From NCBI GenBank assembly GCA_018432645.1, contig JAHDSP010000552.1, forward strand, positions 1 to 14,513: a stretch of DNA of 14,513 bases, read 5' to 3'. Source of the DNA: Bacteroidales bacterium (GTDB taxonomy: Bacteria > Bacteroidota > Bacteroidia > Bacteroidales > DTU049). Both the position numbers and the translations under genes were made by a program. Positions 1 to 6,816 of the stretch are shown here, in pieces; position 1 is the stretch's first letter, and each line of letters begins with the position of its first letter. The notes beneath the pieces are model-generated. The model saw only the letters and a program-made list of their open reading frames with translations. It had not been told where the DNA came from and made no database searches.

Positions 1-102
1 CATTCTCGCAAATTTTGGCAAGAAGTAGAAAGTATATATCCTGATTATAAAAAGGCTAAAAAATGGTTAAAAGATAATGCTTTTTTACTCCTCCAAATCT
101 GA
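1..102 (+). CDS. C-terminal fragment of an unidentified protein
   Basis: Frame 1 is open from the first base to a TGA at 100-102 and encodes the last 33 residues of a gene that begins outside the window. The peptide is rich in lysine and aromatic residues (it begins HSRKFWQEVE and ends FLLLQI) and has no motif I can assign. Codon choice is A/T-rich at third positions, like the real genes here. It runs toward the leftward gene at 85-663 and shares 18 bp with its 3' end, so both stop codons lie inside the other gene. That the reading frame stays open to its stop is weak evidence in so short a piece. It could also be a chance open frame. Confidence 0.5.
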   Translation, partial: HSRKFWQEVESIYPDYKKAKKWLKDNAFLLLQI

Positions 103-663
103 CTTTTTCCTCTTTAATGTTTGTGGAAACACATAAATAGCACCAGCTCTAATAACTGGACTAGAATAGATAGAATTCATATTTTCATTAAGATTCCATA
201 ACACTTCTAAATAAGCATAAAAATTAGTTGAAATTGGTTGTCTAATGCCAGGACCTATCAATAAATTTTCAGAAGTATACCAAATTTTATTATATGGATA
301 ATCTAATGCTGGAGCTTTATATAGCATCTCCTCAAATTCACAGTGTAAATATAACATTTTAAAAATTGAAAAATCTAAAAACACTCTCATCCCTGTCATA
401 TGTATGCTTGTAGCTGGATAATAATAATTAGACTGTATAAACCAATAAAACGGATTTAATCCTAAAGCTATAAAATTATTAAAATTATATGATCCTCTAG
501 CAGACACCATAATACTAGTATTGGTACCAATTGTCAAACCCAATTCACCACCTAGATTAAAGGTCCTTTTTAAATCTGAACCAAAACTCAACATATCTGA
601 ATTTTGACTTTTTGCAGTGAAAAATAGTAACATTAAAATAACTAATACAAAAATTTTTTTCAT
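85..663 (-). CDS. Secreted, probably outer-membrane beta-barrel-like protein
   Basis: The 192-residue product starts with a clear export signal: MKK, a hydrophobic stretch at about residues 4-16, then an AKS-Q cleavage region near residue 19. The mature part alternates polar and hydrophobic/aromatic residues in short strands (for example LGLTIGTN, YWFIQSNYYY, FYAYLEVLW, IRAGAIYVF). This is the pattern of small Bacteroidota outer-membrane barrel proteins. The segment LLIGPGIRQP followed by a final RAGAIYVF strand resembles the end of such barrels. The C-terminus is a charged tail (KRKKSDLEE). It has no lipoprotein cysteine. I do not recognise a specific family and assign no function. ATG at 661-663 is the only start that keeps the signal peptide. 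A weak promoter octamer lies 37 nt upstream. Confidence 0.75.
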   Translation of the reverse strand: MKKIFVLVILMLLFFTAKSQNSDMLSFGSDLKRTFNLGGELGLTIGTNTSIMVSARGSYNFNNFIALGLNPFYWFIQSNYYYPATSIHMTGMRVFLDFSIFKMLYLHCEFEEMLYKAPALDYPYNKIWYTSENLLIGPGIRQPISTNFYAYLEVLWNLNENMNSIYSSPVIRAGAIYVFPQTLKRKKSDLEE

Positions 664-700
664 ATTTTAAAAAATTTTTTGATTATAAAATACATTTATG

Positions 701-708
701 CGAAAGTA
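701..708 (-). promoter_or_regulatory. Possible -7 promoter element for the leftward membrane-protein gene
   Basis: On the minus strand this reads TACTTTCG, one mismatch from TAnnTTTG. It sits 37 nt from the start codon, farther than the other promoter boxes in the window. No TTG-type -33 element is evident. The call is tentative. Confidence 0.3.
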
Positions 709-792
709 ATTAGATTATGAAAATTAACAAAATAAATCTTATAAAATTGAATTATGCTTTTTATAAAATTGCATTAATTACTCGAATTTAGA

Positions 793-1195
793 AGTAAATT
801 AAATAGAAATTTATTAAAAAATAAAATTACACTCATAAGAAATATAGTTATTAATGTGAATGAACCAGAAATATTTTAGTTATTAATTAAATAATTAAAT
901 AAATAAAAATTTTTAATTTTAATAAATGTTTAAATTAAATAATGATATATAAATTTAAATAAATAACAATTTATACTTTTTGTATTTTAGATTATAAAGA
1001 AAATGATTAAAAATTAAAATTTTAGAAAATATTTCTATAAAATGTTTATAAATAGTGATAAAAAAAGAATTTAAATTAGTAAATAAATATCATTACTTAA
1101 TTTAAACAAATAATATATTATTATGTAAAGTTCTTAGTAACAGATATATATAAGTAACAATTTAGTTATTAATTAAAAGCCAAATTAAATTATTT
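793..1195. repeat. Dispersed AT-rich repeat family 1, copy A (full-length form)
   Basis: This copy occupies most of the gene-free stretch 664-1258. It is non-coding and very AT-rich. It shares a perfect 19-mer with copy B (840-858 here, 5046-5064 there), and 981-1052 aligns with 5166-5239 at roughly 90% identity by eye. A direct repeat of about 16 nt (TTAGTTATTAATTAAA, at 876-891 and 1162-1177) brackets the core. At the left edge a shortened remnant (TTACT/AGTAA, 778-782 and 793-797) stands where copies B and C carry a long hairpin. The parts of 664-1258 outside the repeat hold only the dnaN promoter box and AT-rich sequence. Confidence 0.75.
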
Positions 1196-1232
1196 TTATT
1201 AAATATTTTTTTATCAATATAAATTTTTAATG

Positions 1233-1240
1233 TAATTTTG
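1233..1240 (+). promoter_or_regulatory. dnaN promoter, -7 element
   Basis: TAATTTTG matches the Bacteroidota -7 consensus TAnnTTTG and ends 18 nt before the dnaN ATG, which would give a 5' leader of only about a dozen nucleotides. No TTG at the -33 position is visible. Confidence 0.6.
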
Positions 1241-1258
1241 AAGTCAAAATTTTAAAAT

Positions 1259-2398
1259 ATGAAATTTATTGTCTCAAATGCTGAATTAAGTAAAGCAATT
1301 AATAGTGTTAGCAGTGTTCCCATTGCTAATAATGTAGTGAAAATTTTAGAAAATTTTCTATTTTCTGTAAGTAATAATAATCTAACAATAACGGCAACAG
1401 ACGGTGATACGAGAGCTAGCATTACTATAAATCTTATTGAAAGCGATGGAGAAGGAGAGCTAGTAATACCATCAAAATTATTACAAGATTATTTGAAAAA
1501 TGTACCGTCTATCCCTATTGCATTCAATTTAGATACTACTGGTGAAAACAATTACCAAATTACTATATCTGCTGGTAATGGTGTATATCGTATGGTAGGA
1601 ATGGATGCAGGTAATTATCCTACAATGCCTCAAATACCTGATGCTACAAGCATAGTGCTAAATAGTAGTATTTTATCTACATCTATTGAATACACTCTTT
1701 TTTGTGCTGCTCCTGTAGATTACAGACAAATACTTACTGGTATCAATTTTGATTTTAAAGATAATATGCTAAATGTAGTTTCTACTGATAGTCATAGATT
1801 AGTTCGTTATAGGAGATTTAATATAGATACTGATGATAATTTTAATTTTGTTTCTAAAAGAAAACCACTGCAATTGCTTAGAAATTTATTAGACAAAGAC
1901 ACAGATGTAACTATTAATTTTAATGAAACCAATGTATCTTTTGAGTTTGAGAATATTATTATTTCTTGCAAACTACTCGAAGGTGTATTTCCAGATTATG
2001 ATAGAGTGATACCACCTAGTTTCGAAAATAAGCTTTTAATTGGTAAAGAAGATTTTATTGCTGCATTAAAACGTGTTAGTGTCTTCACTGATAAAGCTAC
2101 TAATCAAGTAAAAATGCATATTGAAGGGCAAGAAATCACTCTCACTGGTAATGACGAAGAATATGCTAATGAAGGTATAGAAAAATTACAATGTACATAC
2201 GAAGGAGAAGATATGGAAATATCTTTTAATAGTAAAACTTTTATGGAAATGCTGCAACATTTAGACTGTGATAATATTAACATCTTGATGAATAAACCTA
2301 ATACAGCTATAATAATAACACCGGCAGAAGAAAATGAAAATGAAGACATTGTAATGCTTCATATGCCTATATCTCTTAAAGGGAGCGATGATTATTAA
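1259..2398 (+). CDS. dnaN: DNA polymerase III beta subunit (sliding clamp)
   Basis: The 379-residue product is the ring-shaped clamp that tethers DNA polymerase III, and other repair and replication proteins, to DNA. It begins MKFIVSNAEL, the usual clamp N-terminus, and shows the three-domain layout. TDSHRLVRY near residue 180 forms part of the protein-binding pocket, and EGVFPDYDRVIP near residue 245 is a hallmark of the third domain. The C-terminus carries MPISL in place of the common MPMRL cleft motif. It then continues for about six residues (KGSDDY) where many clamps stop, giving a slightly longer protein than the typical 366-374. The ATG is set by homology and by a promoter octamer 18 nt upstream. 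No dnaA or recF is next to it. The gene is followed by a hairpin terminator, so it is probably monocistronic. Confidence 0.96.
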   Translation: MKFIVSNAELSKAINSVSSVPIANNVVKILENFLFSVSNNNLTITATDGDTRASITINLIESDGEGELVIPSKLLQDYLKNVPSIPIAFNLDTTGENNYQITISAGNGVYRMVGMDAGNYPTMPQIPDATSIVLNSSILSTSIEYTLFCAAPVDYRQILTGINFDFKDNMLNVVSTDSHRLVRYRRFNIDTDDNFNFVSKRKPLQLLRNLLDKDTDVTINFNETNVSFEFENIIISCKLLEGVFPDYDRVIPPSFENKLLIGKEDFIAALKRVSVFTDKATNQVKMHIEGQEITLTGNDEEYANEGIEKLQCTYEGEDMEISFNSKTFMEMLQHLDCDNINILMNKPNTAIIITPAEENENEDIVMLHMPISLKGSDDY

Positions 2399-2433
2399 AA
2401 ATTAAATTTACTTCATAAATATTAATTTTTTTT

Positions 2434-2468
2434 AAATTGGGGGATAAATAAGTTTTGTTCCCCAATTT
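2434..2468 (+). terminator. Intrinsic terminator after dnaN
   Basis: A 9-bp perfect stem, AAATTGGGG (2434-2442) with CCCCAATTT (2460-2468), encloses a 17-nt loop and is followed by TATTTTAT. It lies 36 nt after the dnaN stop. The run of T is broken by one A, but the GC-rich stem base stands out sharply in this AT-rich DNA. Confidence 0.75.
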
Positions 2469-2573
2469 TATTTTATAAAACTGCTAATAAATTTTATACT
2501 AGAAATTTTCAAAAAAGAAATACCAAATAACTATTATCACGCTAAAAAATTTTTTATATTTATTTTGCTTTTT

Positions 2574-2581
2574 TACTTTTG
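2574..2581 (+). promoter_or_regulatory. Promoter -7 element of the sodium:solute symporter gene
   Basis: TACTTTTG matches TAnnTTTG but ends only 9 nt before the ATG at 2591, so a transcript would be leaderless or nearly so. It overlaps the TTG at 2579, which argues against TTG as the start codon. Confidence 0.5.
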
Positions 2582-2590
2582 CCAAAAAAA

Positions 2591-4060
2591 ATGAACCCTA
2601 CTCTTTTATTATTAATTTTTATTTTTTACATTTTTGTATTATTTTTAGCAGCATATCTGACATCTAGAAAAGCAAATAATGAATCATATTTTTTATCTAA
2701 TAGAAAAGCACCATGGTATTTAGTAGCTTATGGAATGATAGGTACTTCTCTGACAGGAGTAACTTTCATATCTGTTCCTGGTTTTGTGGGGGAAACTGGA
2801 TTTACTTATTTAATGGTTGTTATAGGATATATTTTAGGTTATATAGTTATAGCTTTTGTATTATTACCAATATATTATAAAAATAATGTTACATCTATAT
2901 ATGAATATTTAAAAAACAGATTTAACATTCAAGCACAAAAGTCGGGATCATGGCTTTTTTTAATTTCTAGATCATTAGGTGCCTCATTAAGAATGTTTAT
3001 AGTCATAGTAATTTTACAAACATTTGTATTAAGTAATTTTGGAATATCATTTTGGTTAAGTACAATAATTTTTTTACTCATAATTCATGGATATACTTTA
3101 GTAGGAGGTGTGAAAACTATAGTGTGGACAGATACTATTCAGACAACGTTTATGATAGCTTCTCTTATATTAACAATATATTTTATAGCTCAATTTATGA
3201 ATACAAATGTGAATGGGTTATTAGATAATGTTTTTAATAGTAGTTATTTTTATATTATTGATAATAATCCAGCTTCTAAAAACTTTTGGATAAAGTTATT
3301 AATAAGCGGCATGTTTATAACTATCTCTATGACTGGTCTAGATCAAGAAATGATGCAAAAAAATTTATCCATTTCTACACTTAAAAATTCTCAGAAAAAC
3401 ATGATGGTATTTAGTATAATTTTAGCAATAGTAGATTTCATATTTCTCATACTTGGAGGCTCTTTATATTTATATGCAGACTATGTAAATATAGGTGCTT
3501 TGCAAACCTCTGATTATTTATTTCCCACTGTGTCATTTTACTATATGAATCAAATAGTAGGCATAATATTTTTCATAGGATTGATAGCAGCATCCTTTTC
3601 TGGTACAGATGCAGCACTCACAGCACTTACTACATCTATTACTATAGATTTATTGGATTTACCCCAAAAGATAAAATCAAATAAAAAGCTGAAACAATAT
3701 AGGATGCTAATACAATGGGGCGTGTCATTAGGAATGTTTATTTTGATAATGATATTCTATACTGCAAATAACAAAGCTATCTTAGATACATTATTTACTA
3801 TAGCTGGCTATACTTATGGTCCACTACTTGGATTATTTGCTTTTGGCATATTAACAAAAGCAAATATAGATGGTGGCAGTATTTGGCAAGTAATATTATT
3901 TAGTCCTTTATGCTCATTTGCGATAATGAAAATATTAAAAACTAATTTTCAATTTTATGTCGGTTGGGAAGTGCTAGTAGTAAATGCATTAATTACTTTC
4001 ATACTTTTATGGATGATCAAGGAGCAAAGAGATTCCCAATTTGAGTTAGCACACCTATAA
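2591..4060 (+). CDS. Sodium:solute symporter (SSS family)
   Basis: The 489-residue inner-membrane protein has the hydrophobic profile of an SSS transporter (12-13 helices) that uses the sodium gradient to import a small solute. Diagnostic stretches include GTSLTGVTFISVPG (residues 51-64), GGVKTIVWTDTIQT (172-185, the family's GG-VWTD-Q loop), TGLDQEMMQKN (248-258) and FSGTDAALTALTTS (336-349), which holds the helix that usually supplies sodium-site residues. The substrate cannot be read from the sequence; sugars, amino acids or other organic acids are all possible. I use the ATG at 2591, not the in-frame TTG at 2579, because the TTG overlaps the promoter octamer and adds only MPKK. The last 44 bp overlap the end of the convergent dehydrogenase gene. 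Confidence 0.9.
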   Translation: MNPTLLLLIFIFYIFVLFLAAYLTSRKANNESYFLSNRKAPWYLVAYGMIGTSLTGVTFISVPGFVGETGFTYLMVVIGYILGYIVIAFVLLPIYYKNNVTSIYEYLKNRFNIQAQKSGSWLFLISRSLGASLRMFIVIVILQTFVLSNFGISFWLSTIIFLLIIHGYTLVGGVKTIVWTDTIQTTFMIASLILTIYFIAQFMNTNVNGLLDNVFNSSYFYIIDNNPASKNFWIKLLISGMFITISMTGLDQEMMQKNLSISTLKNSQKNMMVFSIILAIVDFIFLILGGSLYLYADYVNIGALQTSDYLFPTVSFYYMNQIVGIIFFIGLIAASFSGTDAALTALTTSITIDLLDLPQKIKSNKKLKQYRMLIQWGVSLGMFILIMIFYTANNKAILDTLFTIAGYTYGPLLGLFAFGILTKANIDGGSIWQVILFSPLCSFAIMKILKTNFQFYVGWEVLVVNALITFILLWMIKEQRDSQFELAHL

Positions 4061-4790
4061 CTTTATTTTTAAATGCGGGAATATAAACAACTTTTTTATT
4101 TTTCAATGCTTTTAGAGACTTTTTGGCTACAATATCAGGTTGCATCCACATGTGTTTTGGTACAGTAGAACGATCGAAATCTTTAAAAAATTCCGTATAG
4201 TGAAAACCAGTATTAGTAACACCGGGACATAGAGCTTGAATTTTGATATTATACTTTCTCACCTCTTTTTGAATAGCTTTAGATAAATAAACTAAATAAA
4301 TCTTAGTAGCCACATAGATAGCACTGCCTTTAAATGGGAAAAATGCAGCTAAAGAAGAAACATTTATTATGTAACCATAACCTCTATCCCTCATCACAGG
4401 TATCGCTGCTCTGCAAAATCTTGTAGACGATTTCGTATGTACATCTATTATTTGGGAAATTTGATCCTTAGTTAAATTATTAAAATCGCCACGTAGCCCA
4501 AATCCAGCACAATTAATAAGTAAATCTAAATTTGGTGTGTTTATAATATATTCTTCTATGCTTTCCATACCTTGTTCAGTAGATAAGTCGGCTATAATTA
4601 TATTTACATTTATCTCATACTTTTCCCTTAGATCTTTCGCTAATTGTTCTAATTTGTTTTGTCGTCGAGCTACTAATGTAATATCATGTTTCATAGCAGC
4701 TAATTCTTTAGCAAAAGCCTCACCTATTCCACTAGATGCACCAGTGATAAGTGCTATACCATTAGATTTTTTAATATCAATAAGCTTCAT
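4017..4790 (-). CDS. Short-chain dehydrogenase/reductase (SDR family)
   Basis: This 257-residue cytosolic protein is a classical SDR: a Rossmann-fold NAD(P)-dependent oxidoreductase. The cofactor loop is TGASSGIG (residues 16-23), with ARRQNKLEQL after strand 2 suggesting NADP preference. NCAG (93-96) replaces NNAG. The catalytic serine is in NVSS (143-146), and Tyr159 and Lys163 form YVATK. PGVTNTGF (189-196) follows. The position normally occupied by the tetrad asparagine (IDVN) reads IDVH (His118). It belongs to the branch often annotated as DltE/YqjQ-like, of unknown substrate. ATG at 4788-4790 is chosen over an upstream in-frame TTG (4811), because the TTG falls inside the promoter octamer. 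Its 3' end overlaps the symporter gene, and no separate terminator is visible. Confidence 0.88.
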   Translation of the reverse strand: MKLIDIKKSNGIALITGASSGIGEAFAKELAAMKHDITLVARRQNKLEQLAKDLREKYEINVNIIIADLSTEQGMESIEEYIINTPNLDLLINCAGFGLRGDFNNLTKDQISQIIDVHTKSSTRFCRAAIPVMRDRGYGYIINVSSLAAFFPFKGSAIYVATKIYLVYLSKAIQKEVRKYNIKIQALCPGVTNTGFHYTEFFKDFDRSTVPKHMWMQPDIVAKKSLKALKNKKVVYIPAFKNKVIGVLTQIGNLFAP

Positions 4791-4808
4791 ATAAATTTTA
4801 TTAGTTTG

Positions 4809-4816
4809 CAAAATTA
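4809..4816 (-). promoter_or_regulatory. Promoter -7 element of the SDR gene
   Basis: The minus strand reads TAATTTTG, matching TAnnTTTG, and ends 18 nt before the ATG at 4790. It overlaps the alternative TTG start and so decides between the two. Confidence 0.6.
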
Positions 4817-4944
4817 ATATAAAATATTATTCAAAGGATTAAAAATTATTATCTATTTAATCAATCGTTTTTGGGGATAATCATCTGGAAATATGAGGTT
4901 TTAACTTTTTATGAGATGACTAAATAGCAGTTTTATCAAATCAT

Positions 4945-5337
4945 ATCTCCAGCGGAAACATTTTTTTTGTTACTTTTCTTAGTTTGATTGTCAATGAAAA
5001 GTAAATTAAATATAAATTTATATAAAAATCAATGATACTTATATGAAATATAGTTATTAATGTGTTATTAATATAACGCTTTAATAAATAAAAATTAATA
5101 ATTCTAATAAATGTTTAAATTAGGTAATGATATATGAATTTAATTAAATTACTATTAATACTTTTTGTATTATAGATTATAAAGAAAATTATTAAAAATT
5201 AATATTTTAGAAAATATTCCTATTAAATGTTCATAAATAATGAATTTAAAATAGATAAAACAATTAACTAAATATCATTACTTATTTTAAACAAATAATT
5301 ATTTTATTTTGTAAATTGTTTAATAACAGACAGATAG
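4945..5337. repeat. Dispersed AT-rich repeat family 1, copy B
   Basis: It begins with the motif CCAGCGGAAACA, followed by a hairpin: TTACTTTTC (4970-4978) and GAAAAGTAA (4996-5004), 9 bp perfect. An AT-rich body collinear with copy A runs to about 5337. It has left flank and core but lacks the right-hand flank seen in A and D. No open frame of note exists. It lies upstream of the SDR gene, beyond that gene's promoter. Confidence 0.75.
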
Positions 5338-5383
5338 AAAAATTTTTAAAAGTTCTCATATATTCCAACTAAATTCAAGTAAT

Positions 5384-5461
5384 TTATGCAACTTTTTCAG
5401 GGGAAATAAAAGGTAAAGGAAAATTATCTTTCTGGGCCAAAGCCCATACCTCTTTCTTTAT
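5384..5461 (-). pseudogene. Possible remnant of a protein C-terminus
   Basis: On the minus strand the last 26 codons before a TAA at 5384-5386 encode KKEVWALAQKDNFPLPF followed by ISPEKVA. This reads like a genuine protein tail, unlike the low-complexity peptide upstream in the same frame, which is translated from the purine-rich repeat. A gene whose 5' part was replaced by repeats would look like this. The family is not recognised. The alternative is a chance open frame; the piece is too short to decide. Confidence 0.25.
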
Positions 5462-5465
5462 TATT

Positions 5466-5640
5466 GATAAGTGATAGGTGATAGGTGATGGGGAGACTGG
5501 GAGAATAGGTGATGAAGTTGAAAAGTTGATTAGTTGATGGGAGACAGAGAACGAGGTGATGGGGAGAGGGGGTGACGGAGAGAAAAGGATAAATGGAGAA
5601 TTGATGACTGAGAGAGATAGTGAGGATATGCTTAGTTTTT
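5466..5640. repeat. Purine-rich low-complexity repeat patch 1
   Basis: The plus strand is a run of short units such as GATAGGTGATAGGTGATGGGGAGA, broken here into GTGATAG and GGGGAGA variants. G content is far above the surrounding sequence and C is nearly absent. It shares GGGGAGACTGGG (5490-5501) and GGAGAGGGGGTGA (5563-5575) with the patch between thyA and folA. No believable gene is present; the open frames on the minus strand give Ser/Pro/Leu-rich simple sequence. Confidence 0.75.
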
Positions 5641-5671
5641 TCACTAATTAGCTTATAAAAACTTCTCCATT

Positions 5672-5708
5672 TCACTCATCATCCATCACTAATCACTAAT
5701 CATTAACC
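5672..5708. repeat. Pyrimidine-rich tandem TCACTAA units
   Basis: Short imperfect tandem units (ATCATCCATCACTAATCACTA and onward) form approximately the reverse complement of the GTGATAG units at 5470-5488. The two could pair as arms of a large imperfect inverted repeat. Confidence 0.55.
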
Positions 5709-5779
5709 ACTTATTACCTCTTTATTGTCTGAACCATGATTTTTGGGATTAAAAGATTTTGGGATTGAATCTATTATTG

Positions 5780-6100
5780 TTGCTCATTTGGGTGCATTTG
5801 TTGACAATAAATATCTAACTCGCAATGTCTATAATTTCATCCACAGATTTACACAAATTAACACTGATGATTTAACTTTTTGAGTGAATTTGTTAATTAA
5901 TTTACAACTAAAATCTTGCTAAACTAATCAACTTATCAACTATCACCTTTTACCTTTTAAACTCCTCAACAAATCAACTCATCAACTAATCAACTAATCA
6001 ACCTTGATTTTAAATTTGTGCCCATTTGTGTCCATTTGTGGACTAATAGCAACAATAATTAACCTAAATAATTTACCTATAATAAACATTACAGAGCCTA
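5780..6100. repeat. Dispersed repeat family 2, copy 1
   Basis: It aligns collinearly with 9931-10206. Shared segments include ACAGATTTACACAAATTAA (about 5842-5860) and a stretch from TTTGTTAATTAATTTACAAC through CTTGCTAAACT (about 5889-5925) that is near-identical. Near its right end is TTTGTGTCCATTTGTGGACT. The left part CCACAGATTTACAC and right part GTGTCCATTTGTGG form an imperfect inverted repeat about 180 bp apart. This copy contains an extra segment (5939-6003) of ATCAACT-type tandem units that copy 2 lacks. It ends just before the promoter of the nuclease operon. Confidence 0.75.
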
Positions 6101-6135
6101 AAAAATTTTTTTAAACTACTTTATAATTTTTTAAT

Positions 6136-6143
6136 TATCTTTG
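6136..6143 (+). promoter_or_regulatory. Promoter -7 element of the nuclease-nupG-thyA-folA cluster
   Basis: TATCTTTG matches TAnnTTTG and ends 17 nt before the ATG at 6161. None of the four downstream genes has a comparable octamer, so this is the likely main promoter of the cluster. Confidence 0.6.
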
Positions 6144-6160
6144 TAACATAAAAATAATAA

Positions 6161-6808
6161 ATGTCAAAGATAGAGCTTGAAGTTAGTGGGCTAATGCCTA
6201 GTAGTCCGTCTATAAATGCTTATGCAATTATATTGATAGAGAAATATGGTAATCGCACTCTACCAATGTTAATAGGTGTGGCAGAAGCTCAATCTATAGC
6301 TATTGCTTTAGAAAAAATATCTTATCCTCGTCCTTTGACTCACGATTTATTTATTCAATTAATTAAAGAAATAGATATAAGAATTGTCGAAGTTCTGATC
6401 TATAAATATGATGAAGGTATTTTTTATGCTTATTTAGTTATCGAATATAATGGGCAATTAAAAAGAATAGATGCACGTCCCTCAGATTGTATAGCTATAG
6501 CTCTGCGAGCTAATGTACCGATTTTTGTTTATGAGCATATTTTAGATGAGGTAGGTAATATTTTTGAGAATAAATATGAGATACAAAGAAATGAATCTGA
6601 TAGTGATATAGAAGAAAATACTTATGATGTTACTCAAGATTTTTCATTAGAAAAATTTAAAGATCTAGATCCTCAATTTATTAAAAAAAGATTAGAAATA
6701 TTGTCTATAGAAGATTTAAAAATATTATTAGATAAATGTGTAGAAGGCGAGCTATATGAATTAGCCTCATTGATAAGAGATGAAATAAAAAGAAGAGAAC
6801 AAAAATAA
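6161..6808 (+). CDS. Bifunctional nuclease family protein (DUF151) with C-terminal UVR-like motif
   Basis: The 215-residue cytosolic protein has the bifunctional-nuclease (BFN/DUF151) domain at about residues 1-135, with RIDARPSDCIAIALR (102-116) the family signature and LPMLIGVAEAQSIAIAL (34-50) also conserved. An acidic linker (about 143-160) leads to a helical UvrB/UvrC-type motif at about 182-213 (ILLDKCVEGELYELASLIRD). This two-part layout is common in Bacteroidota. Members related to plant BFN proteins have been reported to cleave DNA and RNA, but the role in bacteria is not settled. It is the first gene of a tight cluster, 8 nt ahead of the permease gene. The ATG is supported by the promoter octamer 17 nt upstream. 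Confidence 0.9.
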   Translation: MSKIELEVSGLMPSSPSINAYAIILIEKYGNRTLPMLIGVAEAQSIAIALEKISYPRPLTHDLFIQLIKEIDIRIVEVLIYKYDEGIFYAYLVIEYNGQLKRIDARPSDCIAIALRANVPIFVYEHILDEVGNIFENKYEIQRNESDSDIEENTYDVTQDFSLEKFKDLDPQFIKKRLEILSIEDLKILLDKCVEGELYELASLIRDEIKRREQK

Positions 6809-6816
6809 CAAACCAT

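Noticed and set aside
664..1258. Possible chromosome replication origin next to dnaN
   Set aside because: The gap is AT-rich, but no cluster of DnaA boxes (TTATNCACA) is present, dnaA is not adjacent, and most of the gap is a repeat also found elsewhere in the window.
4791..4811. TTG start for the SDR gene adding MQTNKIY
   Set aside because: The TTG overlaps the promoter -7 octamer, while the ATG at 4790 gives the usual spacing and a normal SDR N-terminus.
5384..5675. Two minus-strand open frames of 83-86 codons
   Set aside because: Apart from the last 26 codons of one, they translate the purine-rich repeat into Ser/Pro/Ile/Leu simple sequence. They are not genes.
5939..6003. Short CRISPR-like tandem array
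   Set aside because: Units are about 7-9 nt, imperfect and without spacers; this is simple tandem repeat.
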